42,348 nt of DNA from Firm-04 sp946413695 (GCA_946413695.1 CAMKLV010000026.1:1-42348); one strand, 5' to 3'. Shown: positions 1 to 8,608, counted from the stretch's first letter. Notes: generated by a model not told the origin, from the sequence alone. Translations and numbers: made by a program.

Positions 1-2
1 CG

Positions 3-200
3 TCAGCCGATGCCGAAAAGCGGCTTTCCGTACTGCAAAATCAATATGAAAAAGCGAAGCAGCATTTTGATGTATACAGCGACATCGTGCATACTTACCG
101 GACAATCTCGCAAGGTAATTATATCTCAAAGCTCGTTGAGGAGGAACGCAAGCGGCAGGCTGCCGAAAAGTCGTGCAGAAAGAAGAATGTGTCGCTTTAA
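3..200 (+). CDS. Relaxase/mobilisation protein, C-terminal end (partial)
   Basis: Open from the window edge to a TAA at 198-200, in the frame beginning at base 3; 65 residues are visible. The peptide contains YEKAKQHFDVY, then YRTISQGNYISKLVEEERKR, a charged helical tail that matches the usual end of MobA/VirD2-type relaxases of integrative elements from Clostridia. The catalytic N-terminal part lies outside the window. It precedes an integrase on the same strand, the usual order at the end of an integrative conjugative or mobilisable element. Another frame here (10-225) is open, but its translation has no family resemblance. The family call is from recall of relaxase tails and is moderately sure. 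Confidence 0.6.
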   Translation, partial: SADAEKRLSVLQNQYEKAKQHFDVYSDIVHTYRTISQGNYISKLVEEERKRQAAEKSCRKKNVSL

Positions 201-240
201 TGTCGCTCCGCGCAGCGCTACATAAGGCTGAAATAAACTA

Positions 241-269
241 TTGACTTTAAATTGTGAAAGTGCTATAAT
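241..269 (+). promoter_or_regulatory. Sigma-70 promoter for the integrase
   Basis: TTGACT (241-246), a 17-bp spacer and a perfect TATAAT (264-269). It lies after the relaxase stop, so the integrase can be transcribed independently of the mobilisation genes. Confidence 0.8.
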
Positions 270-305
270 GATGGTGATATATTCGCTGTCGGAAACGGAG
301 GTTAT

Positions 306-356
306 ATGTTTAAGACAGTAAGAACCGCTATGACAAGAAAGGCGGCGGTCAGATGA
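306..356 (+). CDS. 16-codon upstream ORF coupled to the integrase
   Basis: ATG at 306 follows a good ribosome site (ACGGAG, 295-300, 5-base gap) and encodes a basic 16-residue peptide (MFKTVRTAMTRKAAVR). Its TGA (354-356) overlaps the integrase ATG (353-355), so ribosomes ending the short ORF would stop on the integrase start. It may be a leader controlling integrase translation or a remnant of a longer excisionase gene. No family is recognised, and translation is inferred only from the ribosome site and overlap. Confidence 0.4.
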   Translation: MFKTVRTAMTRKAAVR

Positions 357-1546
357 ATATTCAGGAACGTAGAAACGAGGACGGAAAGATCACATCATAT
401 CGGATTCGCGTGTTCGATCACCGTGATACGCAGACCTACAAGCAGGTATTCCGGACGCTTTCAATCAAATATGATATGTCCAAATCCGAAGCGTGGAATC
501 GAAAGAATGCCGAGAAGCAGGGCGCGATCTTTGAAAAGCAAATTGAGGAGCATACGATCAGCGATTCGCACATCACCTTTGACAGCTACTGCGAATACGC
601 AATCGGCATGAAAGAGCAGGCAGGACTCTCTCCCTCGACGATCTACTGCTACACCGGCTGCCGAAAGCGTGTCGCGCCGTACATCGGGCATATCCAGCTC
701 AAACAGCTTACCCCTGCGGCAATCAACAAGGCGTATTCGGATATGCTCAATGCGGGCGTGTCAAAGGCGACGGTCTATCAGTATCACCTGTTCATCCATT
801 CGATGCTTGCAATGGCATTCAAGGAGAATCTGATTCCTCGAAATTACGCAAGTGCAGCGATGCCGCCGAAGCGTGATGCGAAAGAAGTGCAGGCACTCAG
901 CGAGGAAGAAATCAATGCATTTTTCACGGCACTCTACGCAGACAACAAGCACTATATGTATCAGGTTCTGTTCAGTCTGATGCTTGCAACGGGCTGCCGG
1001 ATTGGGGAAATCTGTGCATTGACATGGGACAACATCGACTTTGAGAGTAACCGCATTCATATCTGCCGCCACTTTGTCAGCGACAAATCCGGCTCACAAA
1101 TTATGGACGGCTGCAAGACAAATGCCGGTGATCGCTGGCTGACGCTTGATGACGGCATTATGGATATGCTCCGCGAGTATCGTGTCTACTATCTCAAAAA
1201 GGCGGAAAGTTACGGCAGCAAGTGGAATAACGAGGAAAACGCCGTATTCTACGCCGAAAAACGGTACGGTGGCTGTATCAATCCGGATACCGTGCGGGCG
1301 TTTCTGAACAGCTTTACCAAGAAGCACGGGCTGCAAAAAATTCATCCCCATATGTTCCGGCACACATCGGTTAGCCTTCAGCTTCAGGCAGGCATCAGCA
1401 TTGCGGATGCTGCTAAGCGAGCAGGTCATGCAAGACCTGATGTAACCCTGCGGATTTATTCTCATGCGCTGAAAAAGAATGATCTGCACTGCTGCGAGGC
1501 AGTCACGAAAGTCATGCCGAAAATGCCGAAGCGTGAAGCTGACTGA
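353..1546 (+). CDS. int: Tyrosine recombinase/integrase, Tn916 type
   Basis: Site-specific recombinase of 397 residues that would integrate and excise the element ending here. It begins with an arm-binding N-terminal region (about 1-65), followed by a SAM-like core-binding domain (about 72-170) and a catalytic domain (about 180-385). The catalytic set is visible: R216 in TGCRIGE, H333 and R336 in HPHMFRH, H359 in AGHARPDV and nucleophile Y369 in RIYSHA. The length matches Tn916-like integrases. The start overlaps the stop of a 16-codon leader ORF and has AGAAAGG upstream. No frameshift is seen, so it looks functional. The matching end of the element is outside the window to the left. Confidence 0.92.
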   Translation: MNIQERRNEDGKITSYRIRVFDHRDTQTYKQVFRTLSIKYDMSKSEAWNRKNAEKQGAIFEKQIEEHTISDSHITFDSYCEYAIGMKEQAGLSPSTIYCYTGCRKRVAPYIGHIQLKQLTPAAINKAYSDMLNAGVSKATVYQYHLFIHSMLAMAFKENLIPRNYASAAMPPKRDAKEVQALSEEEINAFFTALYADNKHYMYQVLFSLMLATGCRIGEICALTWDNIDFESNRIHICRHFVSDKSGSQIMDGCKTNAGDRWLTLDDGIMDMLREYRVYYLKKAESYGSKWNNEENAVFYAEKRYGGCINPDTVRAFLNSFTKKHGLQKIHPHMFRHTSVSLQLQAGISIADAAKRAGHARPDVTLRIYSHALKKNDLHCCEAVTKVMPKMPKREAD

Positions 1547-1781
1547 CAGAATACAAAAAGCTGCGATAATTCTATCTTCCTGCATCGTTCAGGAACATAA
1601 AAGTTGACCGGTTGTTGACCAATCAGCAGACCTGACCGATGAAATTGCCGGAAAGCATCGCAATTTCGCGCCGAGGGTTGAAAAATCCGGCTTAATATGC
1701 TATAAGCGGGCAGCGCCCGCCTGCATTGATCTAAAGCACTCCGGCAAGAAGACCGTTTCACAAAAGATTCCTTCTCTCCGG
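1547..1781 (+). other. Probable element/chromosome junction region
   Basis: This 235-bp stretch between the integrase and the corA promoter has no gene. It holds two direct GTTGACC heptamers (about 1602-1616) and a near copy CTGACC, which might be integrase or excisionase arm sites. A short hairpin (GCGGGC/GCCCGC, 1706-1720) lacks a T-tract. The attachment core is expected near the integrase 3' end, but no tRNA end or duplicated core is visible with only one end of the element present. Confidence 0.3.
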
Positions 1782-1810
1782 TTGCTTTTTACATGATAAT
1801 GTGCTATAAT
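1782..1810 (+). promoter_or_regulatory. Sigma-70 promoter for corA
   Basis: TTGCTT (1782-1787), a 17-bp spacer and TATAAT (1805-1810). It rules out an in-frame ATG at 1793, which would lie inside the promoter spacer. Confidence 0.75.
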
Positions 1811-1843
1811 AGGACAAAACCGCCAAGCATAAGGAGCAAGCCT

Positions 1844-2761
1844 ATGTATTATTACATCCGGAACACACTGGAAAAAGCAGCGCATCTGAATTTCACCAAG
1901 AAAAACAGCCGCTATGTCGCGGTACTGACCGCGGCGGAATGGCTCGCGTGCAAGGATCAGTTTGATATGGGCATCGAAATGGACATCGACCTGGACTCGA
2001 TCCACTCCACAAAAGCGGAGGTCAACTATGATTCCCTGACGGGCAGCTTCTGTGTGCCGGACCGCAGCCACATCTCTGAGCCCAATACAAAATTTGCGTT
2101 TGCGCTGGACGAAAAGGGCATCGTGTTCATTGATGACAGCGGCTATGTGCAGAAAATGATCGAACACATTACAGCCTGCAAGCGCTGGGCAATGCCGAGC
2201 CTTGAGCGGTTCATCTATGATTTTCTGGAACAGATCGTGTCACGGGATCAGATCATTCTGGAGAAATTCGATAAAGAGCTCGATTCCATCGAATCCGGCA
2301 TTATGGAGGGCGAGATCGAAGATCCCTCCCAGCGGATCAGCCGGATCCGCAGCGATCTCCGCGATATGCGCATCCACTATGAACAGCTGCTCGATCTCAG
2401 TCAGGAGCTGGAGGAAAACGAAAACAATTTCTTCAAAAAGGAGAATACACGCTATTTTCACCTGTTTACGCAGCGGGTGTCGCGGCTGCATGATCTGACA
2501 ACCTCTCTGCGGGATTTCTCAATCCAGATTCGTGATCTTTACCAGTCGCAGCTCGATGTCAGGCAGAACCGGATCATGGCGCTGCTGACAATCATCTCCT
2601 CGATCTTCATGCCGCTGACGCTGATCGCGGGCTGGTACGGCATGAACTTCAAATACATGCCCGAGCTGGAATACAAAGCCGCCTATCCGGTTGTCATTGC
2701 AGTCAGCATAGCCATCGTGATTGTGAGCCTTGTGTTTTTCAAAAAGAAGAAATGGCTCTGA
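1844..2761 (+). CDS. corA: CorA-family magnesium transporter
   Basis: A 305-residue CorA-like divalent-cation channel, predicted to form a pentamer in the membrane with a large cytoplasmic N-terminal domain. The long charged helix (about 140-240) and the two C-terminal membrane helices (about 243-302) fit the family. The selectivity motif is present as YGMNF at the end of the first membrane helix, and the protein ends in a basic KKKK-type tail. The start at 1844 is chosen because AAGGAG (1831-1836) lies seven bases upstream and a promoter overlaps the longer in-frame option. It is the first gene outside the integrative element. No M-box riboswitch was recognised in its short leader. Confidence 0.9.
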   Translation: MYYYIRNTLEKAAHLNFTKKNSRYVAVLTAAEWLACKDQFDMGIEMDIDLDSIHSTKAEVNYDSLTGSFCVPDRSHISEPNTKFAFALDEKGIVFIDDSGYVQKMIEHITACKRWAMPSLERFIYDFLEQIVSRDQIILEKFDKELDSIESGIMEGEIEDPSQRISRIRSDLRDMRIHYEQLLDLSQELEENENNFFKKENTRYFHLFTQRVSRLHDLTTSLRDFSIQIRDLYQSQLDVRQNRIMALLTIISSIFMPLTLIAGWYGMNFKYMPELEYKAAYPVVIAVSIAIVIVSLVFFKKKKWL

Positions 2762-2812
2762 TACATGCATACCCCGCACAGCAGGACATCCCCCGATGTG
2801 ATAAGATTCCAG

Positions 2813-2846
2813 ATATCCCCGAACACTAAAACGGGGATATTCTTTT
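2813..2846 (+). terminator. Terminator after corA
   Basis: ATATCCCC (2813-2820) pairs with GGGGATAT (2833-2840) across a 12-base loop, followed by TTCTTTTG. The loop is long and the T-tract interrupted. Confidence 0.5.
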
Positions 2847-2895
2847 GCGCAGATTTTCCGCCTGAAAAGCGGCAAAAAAATTTTTTCAATTTTTC

Positions 2896-2923
2896 TGTAA
2901 CGAATCGGGGGCGAATCCGTCTA
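2896..2923 (+). promoter_or_regulatory. ECF-type promoter, likely autoregulatory
   Basis: TGTAAC (2896-2901), a 16-bp spacer and CGTCTA (2918-2923) match the bipartite -35/-10 pattern of Firmicutes ECF sigma promoters (SigV/SigX/SigW type). It lies about 100 bp before an ECF sigma gene, and no sigma-70 promoter is obvious in between, so self-activation is likely. Confidence 0.7.
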
Positions 2924-3022
2924 ACCTACAGAAAGCCAAAAAACGGAATCTAAACCGCAGGGCTTTCCGCCGAAGCTTCAGTGCGAACACACAATATCAA
3001 TCAAAGAAAGGAGGTGCGGTGA

Positions 3023-3517
3023 TTGGACAAGGAAACTGCCGAAAAACTGTATCATTCCTGCTATATGAAAGTCTACTCCTATGTGATGACGCTGGCAAAA
3101 AACGAAGATGCCGCCAGCGAGATCACGCAGGAAACCTTCTTCCGGGCGATATCCACCAAGCAGACGTTCCGCGGCGAATCGGAATGCTATTCGTGGCTGT
3201 GCGCGATTGCAAAGAATATTTTTATCGACGGCACGCGCAAAGCATCGCGGAATCAGGGCGAGCTCGATGAAACCTACGCTGACAGCAGCACCGATATCGA
3301 ACAAAGCACGATTGATGCAGAGACATCATTCCGGATTCACATGCTCCTGCATGAAATGGATGAACCCTATAAAGAAGTATTCTCACTCCGTGTATTCGGT
3401 GAACTTTCCTTTGCACAGATCGGAAAAATCTTCGGAAAAACCGAAAACTGGGCGAGAGTCACCTATCATCGCGCACGCCTGAAACTGAAAGAAAGGATGG
3501 AATCACATGAAATATAA
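3023..3517 (+). CDS. ECF RNA polymerase sigma factor
   Basis: A 164-residue ECF sigma factor with region 2 at about 7-75 (SEITQETFFRAI and ECYSWLCAIAKNIFID, the -10 binding part) and region 4 at about 110-160 (EVFSLRVFGELSFAQIGKIF and WARVTYHRARLKLKE, the -35 helix-turn-helix). It starts at TTG 3023, eight bases after GGAGG (3010-3014); no in-frame ATG is equally well placed. The coding end overlaps the next gene by 11 bases, so sigma and anti-sigma are translationally coupled. The upstream TGTAAC/CGTCTA promoter suggests it activates its own operon. The inducing stress cannot be read from sequence; relatives with DUF4097 partners often respond to envelope stress. Confidence 0.92.
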   Translation: MDKETAEKLYHSCYMKVYSYVMTLAKNEDAASEITQETFFRAISTKQTFRGESECYSWLCAIAKNIFIDGTRKASRNQGELDETYADSSTDIEQSTIDAETSFRIHMLLHEMDEPYKEVFSLRVFGELSFAQIGKIFGKTENWARVTYHRARLKLKERMESHEI

Positions 3518-4481
3518 CTGTGAAATGATCCGCGATCTGCTGCCGCTGTATGTCGATCAGGTTTGCTCCCCGACAAGCGCACGTATGGTGGAAGAACATA
3601 TCCGCGAATGCAATGCCTGTGCAGCGCTCCTCGGTGAAATGAGCTCCGCAGATCCGATACTGGATCAGGAAATCTACGCGGAACGCAGCCGCGTACTGGA
3701 CACGCAGGCAAAATTCTTCAAACGGCGCAGCGCCGTTGCCGGCAGCATCATCGGCGGCATTTTTGCGCTCCCGATTCTGATCTGCCTGATCGTCAATCTG
3801 GCATCCGGCGCCGGTCTGTCATGGTTCTTCATCGTGCTGGCTGCGATGTTTATTCCGGCATCCCTGATCGTTGTACCGCTGATGATGCCGGAAAACAAGT
3901 TCCTGTGGACAATCGGCTGCTTCACGGCAAGCCTGCTCGGGCTGCTCGGCGTATGCAGCATCTATTCCGGCAGCGGCTGGTTCCTGATTGCAGGTCCGGC
4001 GGTGCTGTTCGGACTGTGTGTGATCTTCAGCCCGTTCATTGTGCATACAAAACCGGTCGCGAAGCTGCTCGGCAATCAGAAGGGACTGGCAGTTTTTGCC
4101 GCCGATACGGTGACCTTTGTTCTGATGATGGTCATGATCGGCATCCGCACGGGTTCCTCGGGATTCTTCCGGATCGCACTCGCCTGCTCGCTCATGCCGG
4201 TCGCATGGGTCTGGCTGCTGTTCCTGCTGATCCGCTATCCGAAGTGGAACGGGCTTCTCAAAGCCGCTGTATGCATTTTCGTAACAGCGCTGATCGGCTT
4301 CTTCGGCAATACGGTTGCCGGCATGATGCTCGGCAGCGGACTTTCTCTGCCGGTATTTGATCTGAGCTTTGCAACAAGCGAAAGCATCAACGGATTTGTC
4401 AGCTGGTGCATTCTGCTGACCGGAACCGCGCTCGCTGCCATTTTCGGCGTATGCGGCGCACTGAAAAACAATCGGAAATAA
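3507..4481 (+). CDS. Membrane anti-sigma factor with zinc-finger N-terminus
   Basis: A 324-residue protein whose first 45 residues are a ZAS-type anti-sigma domain with H31, C35 and C38 in the HxxxCxxC arrangement (EEHIRECNAC), preceded by the typical MIRDLLPLYVDQVCS. The rest is polytopic, with about seven or eight hydrophobic segments between residues 70 and 318, more than the single span of classic RsiW. It is expected to hold the upstream ECF sigma at the membrane and release it on an envelope signal. It overlaps the sigma gene by 11 bases, with GAAAGGATGG as ribosome site. No site-2 protease motif or known ligand domain is recognised. Confidence 0.85.
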   Translation: MKYNCEMIRDLLPLYVDQVCSPTSARMVEEHIRECNACAALLGEMSSADPILDQEIYAERSRVLDTQAKFFKRRSAVAGSIIGGIFALPILICLIVNLASGAGLSWFFIVLAAMFIPASLIVVPLMMPENKFLWTIGCFTASLLGLLGVCSIYSGSGWFLIAGPAVLFGLCVIFSPFIVHTKPVAKLLGNQKGLAVFAADTVTFVLMMVMIGIRTGSSGFFRIALACSLMPVAWVWLLFLLIRYPKWNGLLKAAVCIFVTALIGFFGNTVAGMMLGSGLSLPVFDLSFATSESINGFVSWCILLTGTALAAIFGVCGALKNNRK

Positions 4482-4494
4482 AAGGAGAATAACG

Positions 4495-5427
4495 ATGAAA
4501 AAGGCTATCAAAAATCTCGCACTGATCCTCACCGCGTCGGCAATGCTCTGCGCAACCGGCTGTATCAATCCCGCATCCGCATTTGATCACGCTGACCAAT
4601 ACACCGCAGGTGATTTTTCAACTGACAGCGCAATCAAGGAACTCGATATCGACTGGACTGCCGGAAATGTCACCGTTTCCCGCCACAATCAGTCCGGCAT
4701 CACCGTGACCGAAACCTGTAATGTTGAACTTGACAATGAGCAGCAGATGCAGACATGGCTGGACGGCTCAACCCTGCACATCCGGTACTGCAAACCCGGT
4801 GTCAACTTCAAGCTGACGAAGGCAAAAAAGATGCTGGAAGTCAAGCTGCCGGAAGGCATGGAGCTGGAAACACTGAAATGCGGCTGCACCTCCGCCGATA
4901 CCACCCTTGCAGATATTTCGGCAAAGGACTTTCAGGCAGAAGTCACCTCCGGCGCCCTGCAGCTCAGCGGCTGCTCCGCCGACAGTTTCCGGATTGCCGC
5001 TACCTCCGGCGATATCACGGTTGAGCAGAAGGGCGAATCGGAATCGCTGCAGGCAGGCAGCACCTCTGGCAAAATCCGGATCACTGCGGAAACGGTCAAA
5101 AACCTGAACGTCAAATCGACATCCGGCGTACAGGATATCAGCACACAGCAGAGCGATTCAGTTTCTGCGGAAAGCACAAGCGGCGATGAAACGCTGCATC
5201 TCAAGACCGTGCCCGCCTCTGTGGATGTCTCTGCAACATCCGGCAAGGTCAGCCTGTTTGTCCCGAAAAATGCTGATTTCAAGGCTACGGTCGATATGAC
5301 ATCCGGTTCTTTTGATTCTGACATTTCGCTGAAAAAGGACGGCACACAGTACACCGCAGGCAGCGGCAACAATCAGATGAAAATTGATACCACCTCCGGT
5401 AATGTCACAATCAAAGCGGAAGACTGA
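4495..5427 (+). CDS. DUF4097-family lipoprotein
   Basis: A 310-residue lipoprotein of the DUF4097 beta-strand-repeat family. A lysine-rich start and hydrophobic stretch end in a lipobox around CATGC (lipidated Cys23). The body is a repeating beta-helix-like array in which TSG recurs about every 18-25 residues (DWTAGNVTV, TSADTTL, TSGALQL, TSGDITV and so on), the hallmark of DUF4097. It is the third gene of the sigma/anti-sigma operon, 13 bases after the anti-sigma gene, with AAAAGGAG before its start. It is probably an envelope sensor or effector of the ECF pathway; the biochemical role of this family is not established. Confidence 0.85.
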   Translation: MKKAIKNLALILTASAMLCATGCINPASAFDHADQYTAGDFSTDSAIKELDIDWTAGNVTVSRHNQSGITVTETCNVELDNEQQMQTWLDGSTLHIRYCKPGVNFKLTKAKKMLEVKLPEGMELETLKCGCTSADTTLADISAKDFQAEVTSGALQLSGCSADSFRIAATSGDITVEQKGESESLQAGSTSGKIRITAETVKNLNVKSTSGVQDISTQQSDSVSAESTSGDETLHLKTVPASVDVSATSGKVSLFVPKNADFKATVDMTSGSFDSDISLKKDGTQYTAGSGNNQMKIDTTSGNVTIKAED

Positions 5428-5496
5428 GGCACCTGCCGCAGCGAAACCGCCGGATTTCGCTCAGGGGATACCCGATGTTCACATATGGATATGAAA

Positions 5497-5539
5497 AGCC
5501 GCCGGATCAACGCAAATACGCGCATCCGGCGGCTTTTTA
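5497..5539 (+). terminator. Terminator of the sigma operon
   Basis: An 11-bp perfect stem, AGCCGCCGGAT (5497-5507) with ATCCGGCGGCT (5524-5534), followed by TTTTA. Confidence 0.85.
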
Positions 5540-5597
5540 TGATCCGGAATCAAAATCCGGATTTCAGCGGTCTGCGAATAAATTTTGACAAAACGGC

Positions 5598-5626
5598 TTG
5601 CATTTCTGCCGGAAGTCGGATATAAT
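5598..5626 (+). promoter_or_regulatory. Promoter of the two-component sensor pair
   Basis: TTGCAT (5598-5603), a 17-bp spacer and TATAAT (5621-5626). The TTG at 5598 and the ATG at 5625 are in frame with the gene but lie inside the promoter, so they are not starts. A TTGACA at 5585 is 30 bp from the -10 and too far away. Confidence 0.75.
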
Positions 5627-5663
5627 GAAAAAGACCTTTGCACGAAAGGAGGCGGCAGCACGC

Positions 5664-7307
5664 ATGCGTCCGCAAACCAAAACAACAATCCTGTTTCTCT
5701 GTGCGCTGCTTCTGGGCGGCATATTCCACGCGCTGGAACAGGTAACATCGGAGAAATCATTGATTTTTTGCAATACGGTCTGTTTCATCGCAAATCTCAT
5801 GACCTATTCCGGTCTGATTCTGTTCTGGCTGATCTCCGTCCGCAAGCGGCTTCTGCCGACACGCGCACGAACGAACATGCTGATTTCGGGCACGCTGATG
5901 CTGCTGTTTCTGCTGATGCGGGCAATGAAATACCGCATCGGAACATGGTCATTCACGGTGTCGCGGATGTGCTGGTATCTCTATTATGTGCCGATCATTC
6001 TGATTCCGACGCTGTTTCTGATGATCAGTCTCGACTGCGGAAACACCGCCGCAAAGCAAGGCCGGTTCCGGAGATATCTGCCGGTTCCGGCGCTGCTGCT
6101 GACATGCGGCATCCTGACAAACGATCTGCACCACATGGCATTTGTCATAAAAAAAACGGATCTGAAAGCGGTCATAGAAAACGGACAGTATTCCTACGGC
6201 TTGCTGTTCTATGCAGCGGAATTCTGGGTTTGCTGCATGATGGCGGCAGGCGTTCTGCATCTGATCTCGATATCACGGCGAAGCAGAAAGCGGAAGCAGA
6301 TGCTCCGTCCGCTGATGCTTCTGCTGCTGACGGCGGCTGTGCTGCTCACTGACCGGATTCTGGAGCACTCCGGACTGCCGAATTTCTACATGATGCCGGA
6401 GCTGCTGATCTTCTGCCTGATTGCCGTGCAGGAAAGCTGCATCCGGAACCGGCTGCTGCCGCACAATGAAAACTATGCGGCGTTTTTCCCGCAGCTCGAT
6501 CTGCCGCTGATGCTGACCGATTCGCAGCTTGCGCCGGTCTACCGCACAGCGATTCCGGTCACGGCGGAAAAGGAGCAGCTTCGTCAGGCGGCAGATGCAC
6601 CGGTGTATCCCGATCCGGATACGCGGCTCTCGGGACTGCCGCTGCCTGCCGGATACGCATTTTTCACCGAGGATGAAAGCATCCTCAACCGCCTGAATGA
6701 GGAGCTGCAGGATGCAAACGAGGTGCTTGCACTCGAAAACGAGCTGCTCACCCGCGAGCAGGAGCTGATTGCAGAAAAGGCGGCAATCGAGGAGCGGAAT
6801 CTGCTCTATACAAAGGCGGAAAAAGAGGTCTATCCTGCGCGCATGCGGATCGCAGATATTCTCGAACGCACACAGCCGGAGACGCCTTCGTTCCGGCGGG
6901 ATATCGCAGGTGCGCTCGCGCTGACAGCCTATGTCAAGCGCAAGGCGAATTTTGTCATGATTGAAGCAGAGCGCGAAACCATGATGATCGAGGAGCTTGC
7001 CGCCGCTCTGCAGGAATCCGCACATTATTTCGGATACTGCGGGCTGCATGCAGCGGTCAGCATCACGGCAAAATCGGATTTCCCCTGCCGGACTGCGATG
7101 GCGCTCTATGACAGCTTTGAAACCGCCGCGGAAACGCTCTGCGGCAAGACAGAGGAGCTCTGGCTGCGGCTTTCGGATACGGAACTGCTGATGCTTGCGG
7201 ATACCGAGCATCCTGTGACGCTGCCGCCGCTTGCGCTCCCTGCAGCCTGCGATCATGCGGACGGGCAGACCGTCATCCGGATCGCGGCGGGAGGTGACAG
7301 CCCATGA
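5664..7307 (+). CDS. 7TM sensor protein, kinase-like but without a visible ATPase domain
   Basis: A 547-residue membrane protein. Residues 1-260 hold about seven or eight hydrophobic helices resembling the 7TM input region of some Clostridia histidine kinases. Residues about 335-415 form a long coiled coil (EELQDANEVLALENELLTRE). The C-terminal 130 residues look like a worn dimerisation and ATPase region: no N box, no GxGL-type G boxes and no clear phosphoacceptor His were found. AAAGGAGG (5645-5652) lies 11 bases before ATG 5664. It overlaps the following kinase gene by four bases (ATGA), so the two are made together. The likely role is signal input for a heteromeric kinase, which is inference. 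Confidence 0.65.
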   Translation: MRPQTKTTILFLCALLLGGIFHALEQVTSEKSLIFCNTVCFIANLMTYSGLILFWLISVRKRLLPTRARTNMLISGTLMLLFLLMRAMKYRIGTWSFTVSRMCWYLYYVPIILIPTLFLMISLDCGNTAAKQGRFRRYLPVPALLLTCGILTNDLHHMAFVIKKTDLKAVIENGQYSYGLLFYAAEFWVCCMMAAGVLHLISISRRSRKRKQMLRPLMLLLLTAAVLLTDRILEHSGLPNFYMMPELLIFCLIAVQESCIRNRLLPHNENYAAFFPQLDLPLMLTDSQLAPVYRTAIPVTAEKEQLRQAADAPVYPDPDTRLSGLPLPAGYAFFTEDESILNRLNEELQDANEVLALENELLTREQELIAEKAAIEERNLLYTKAEKEVYPARMRIADILERTQPETPSFRRDIAGALALTAYVKRKANFVMIEAERETMMIEELAAALQESAHYFGYCGLHAAVSITAKSDFPCRTAMALYDSFETAAETLCGKTEELWLRLSDTELLMLADTEHPVTLPPLALPAACDHADGQTVIRIAAGGDSP

Positions 7308-8599
7308 CGCCGCTCTCAGAAGTCCATGCCGGAGCACCGGGCGTGCTGATCTATTCCGCCGCGTTGCTGCTCACGGCCGCGCAGCTTGCAGCACTGATTT
7401 TTGCTGTCCAGATCGTGCGCAGCAGAAAGCTCATTCTGCTTTCCGCCCTGCATGCACTGTTCGGGCTTGCCGCGCTGATCCTGCTCATGTACGCGAACTG
7501 GGAGCAGCTGCTCCTGCACAAGGGTGTTATTTCCGCGGTGCATCCGGTCTCAGCCATGATGTTCGCTGTCCCGTGGCTTTTCTTTCTTTGCGCGGAACTG
7601 CTCTCCCTGACCGTGCTGCTGCGGCTGGTACACAGCCTGCGCCGCTACCGGAATACGCATCTTTCACCGGATGATATCAAGGAGGCGCTCGACTGGCTGC
7701 CGGTCGCTGTCTGCATTGCAGAGCAAGACGGGACAGTGCTGCTCTCAAATCTTGCGATGAATGATCTGGTGCAGGGCATCACCGGCAATCCGCTGACCGA
7801 TCTGCAGCAGTTCTGGGAAACGGTCACTGCACAGGGCGAACAGCAGGATTCCGGCTATATTGTCCCCGTGAAGGATGACCGCTGCTATCTGTTCACGCAG
7901 GCGCCGCTGACATTGCCGCAGGGCGATTCCGTGCAGACCTTTGTGCGCTGCATCGCCTCGGATATGACGGCAAAATACCGGATCCGGCAGGAGCTTTCCG
8001 GCAAGAACAAACATCTCAAAGAGGTGCAGGCGCGCATGAAAGCGGTCGCGGCACGCGAGCACAGCCTGATCGCCGCGCGCGAGATCATGCATGCGCGAAT
8101 GTCGGTGCACAACCAGATGGGCGGGCTGCTGCTCTCCGCAAAATACTATCTGGATCATCCGGAGAATATGGATGAAACGCAGCTGCTCAATCTGCTGAAA
8201 TACAACAACTCATTCCTGCTGGGCGCATCGGAGCAGCCGGAGCAGCCGGATGCGGTATCCGAAGCCATGCAGGCTGCCGGACGCATCGGCGTGACAATCA
8301 GCATCAAGGGCGCGATTCCCGAACATTCCGGTTTCCGCGCACTCCTTTCGCAGGCGATCGAACAGTGCGCAGCAAATACCGTGCGCCACGCAGGCGGAGA
8401 CCGCGTCACCGTCCGGATCACAGCGCAGGAATCACAGATCACGGCGGCGTTTACAAACAACGGCAGACCGCCTGCATCCCCCGTGAAAGCGACCGGCGGT
8501 CTTGCGATGCTCCGCACGCATACCGAACAGGCAGGCGGTGACATGACAATCGAAAGCGAACCGGTCTTCCGGCTGACCGTCACGATCCCGAATAGATAA
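7304..8599 (+). CDS. Sensor histidine kinase with PAS-like and HATPase domains
   Basis: A 431-residue kinase. Four hydrophobic segments (about 10-110) are followed by a PAS-like fold (about 125-230; LDWLPVAVCIAEQDGTVLLS), a coiled coil, a dimerisation helix with candidate phosphoacceptor H269 in SVHNQMGGLLL, and a HATPase_c domain (about 335-431). In the latter the N box is CAANTVRHAGGD and the G box GGLAMLRTHTEQAGG. This degenerate DHp/ATPase style goes with NarL-type response regulators, one of which lies just downstream. Translation is coupled to the 7TM protein through ATGA. A strong terminator follows, and the regulator has its own promoter, so kinase and regulator levels can differ. Confidence 0.85.
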   Translation: MTPLSEVHAGAPGVLIYSAALLLTAAQLAALIFAVQIVRSRKLILLSALHALFGLAALILLMYANWEQLLLHKGVISAVHPVSAMMFAVPWLFFLCAELLSLTVLLRLVHSLRRYRNTHLSPDDIKEALDWLPVAVCIAEQDGTVLLSNLAMNDLVQGITGNPLTDLQQFWETVTAQGEQQDSGYIVPVKDDRCYLFTQAPLTLPQGDSVQTFVRCIASDMTAKYRIRQELSGKNKHLKEVQARMKAVAAREHSLIAAREIMHARMSVHNQMGGLLLSAKYYLDHPENMDETQLLNLLKYNNSFLLGASEQPEQPDAVSEAMQAAGRIGVTISIKGAIPEHSGFRALLSQAIEQCAANTVRHAGGDRVTVRITAQESQITAAFTNNGRPPASPVKATGGLAMLRTHTEQAGGDMTIESEPVFRLTVTIPNR

Positions 8600-8608
8600 G
8601 ATTGCCGC

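Noticed and set aside
10..225. 71-codon plus-strand frame at the left edge
   Set aside because: The frame starting at base 3 gives a coherent relaxase tail; this one is Ser/Arg-rich without family resemblance.
1547..1781. tRNA gene as integration target
   Set aside because: No cloverleaf, T-loop or anticodon arm could be assembled.
1782..1843. Riboswitch (M-box) before corA
   Set aside because: The leader after the promoter is only about 30 bases, too short for an M-box.
2765..2953. 62-codon plus-strand frame after corA
   Set aside because: Runs through the corA terminator and the ECF promoter; no ribosome site.
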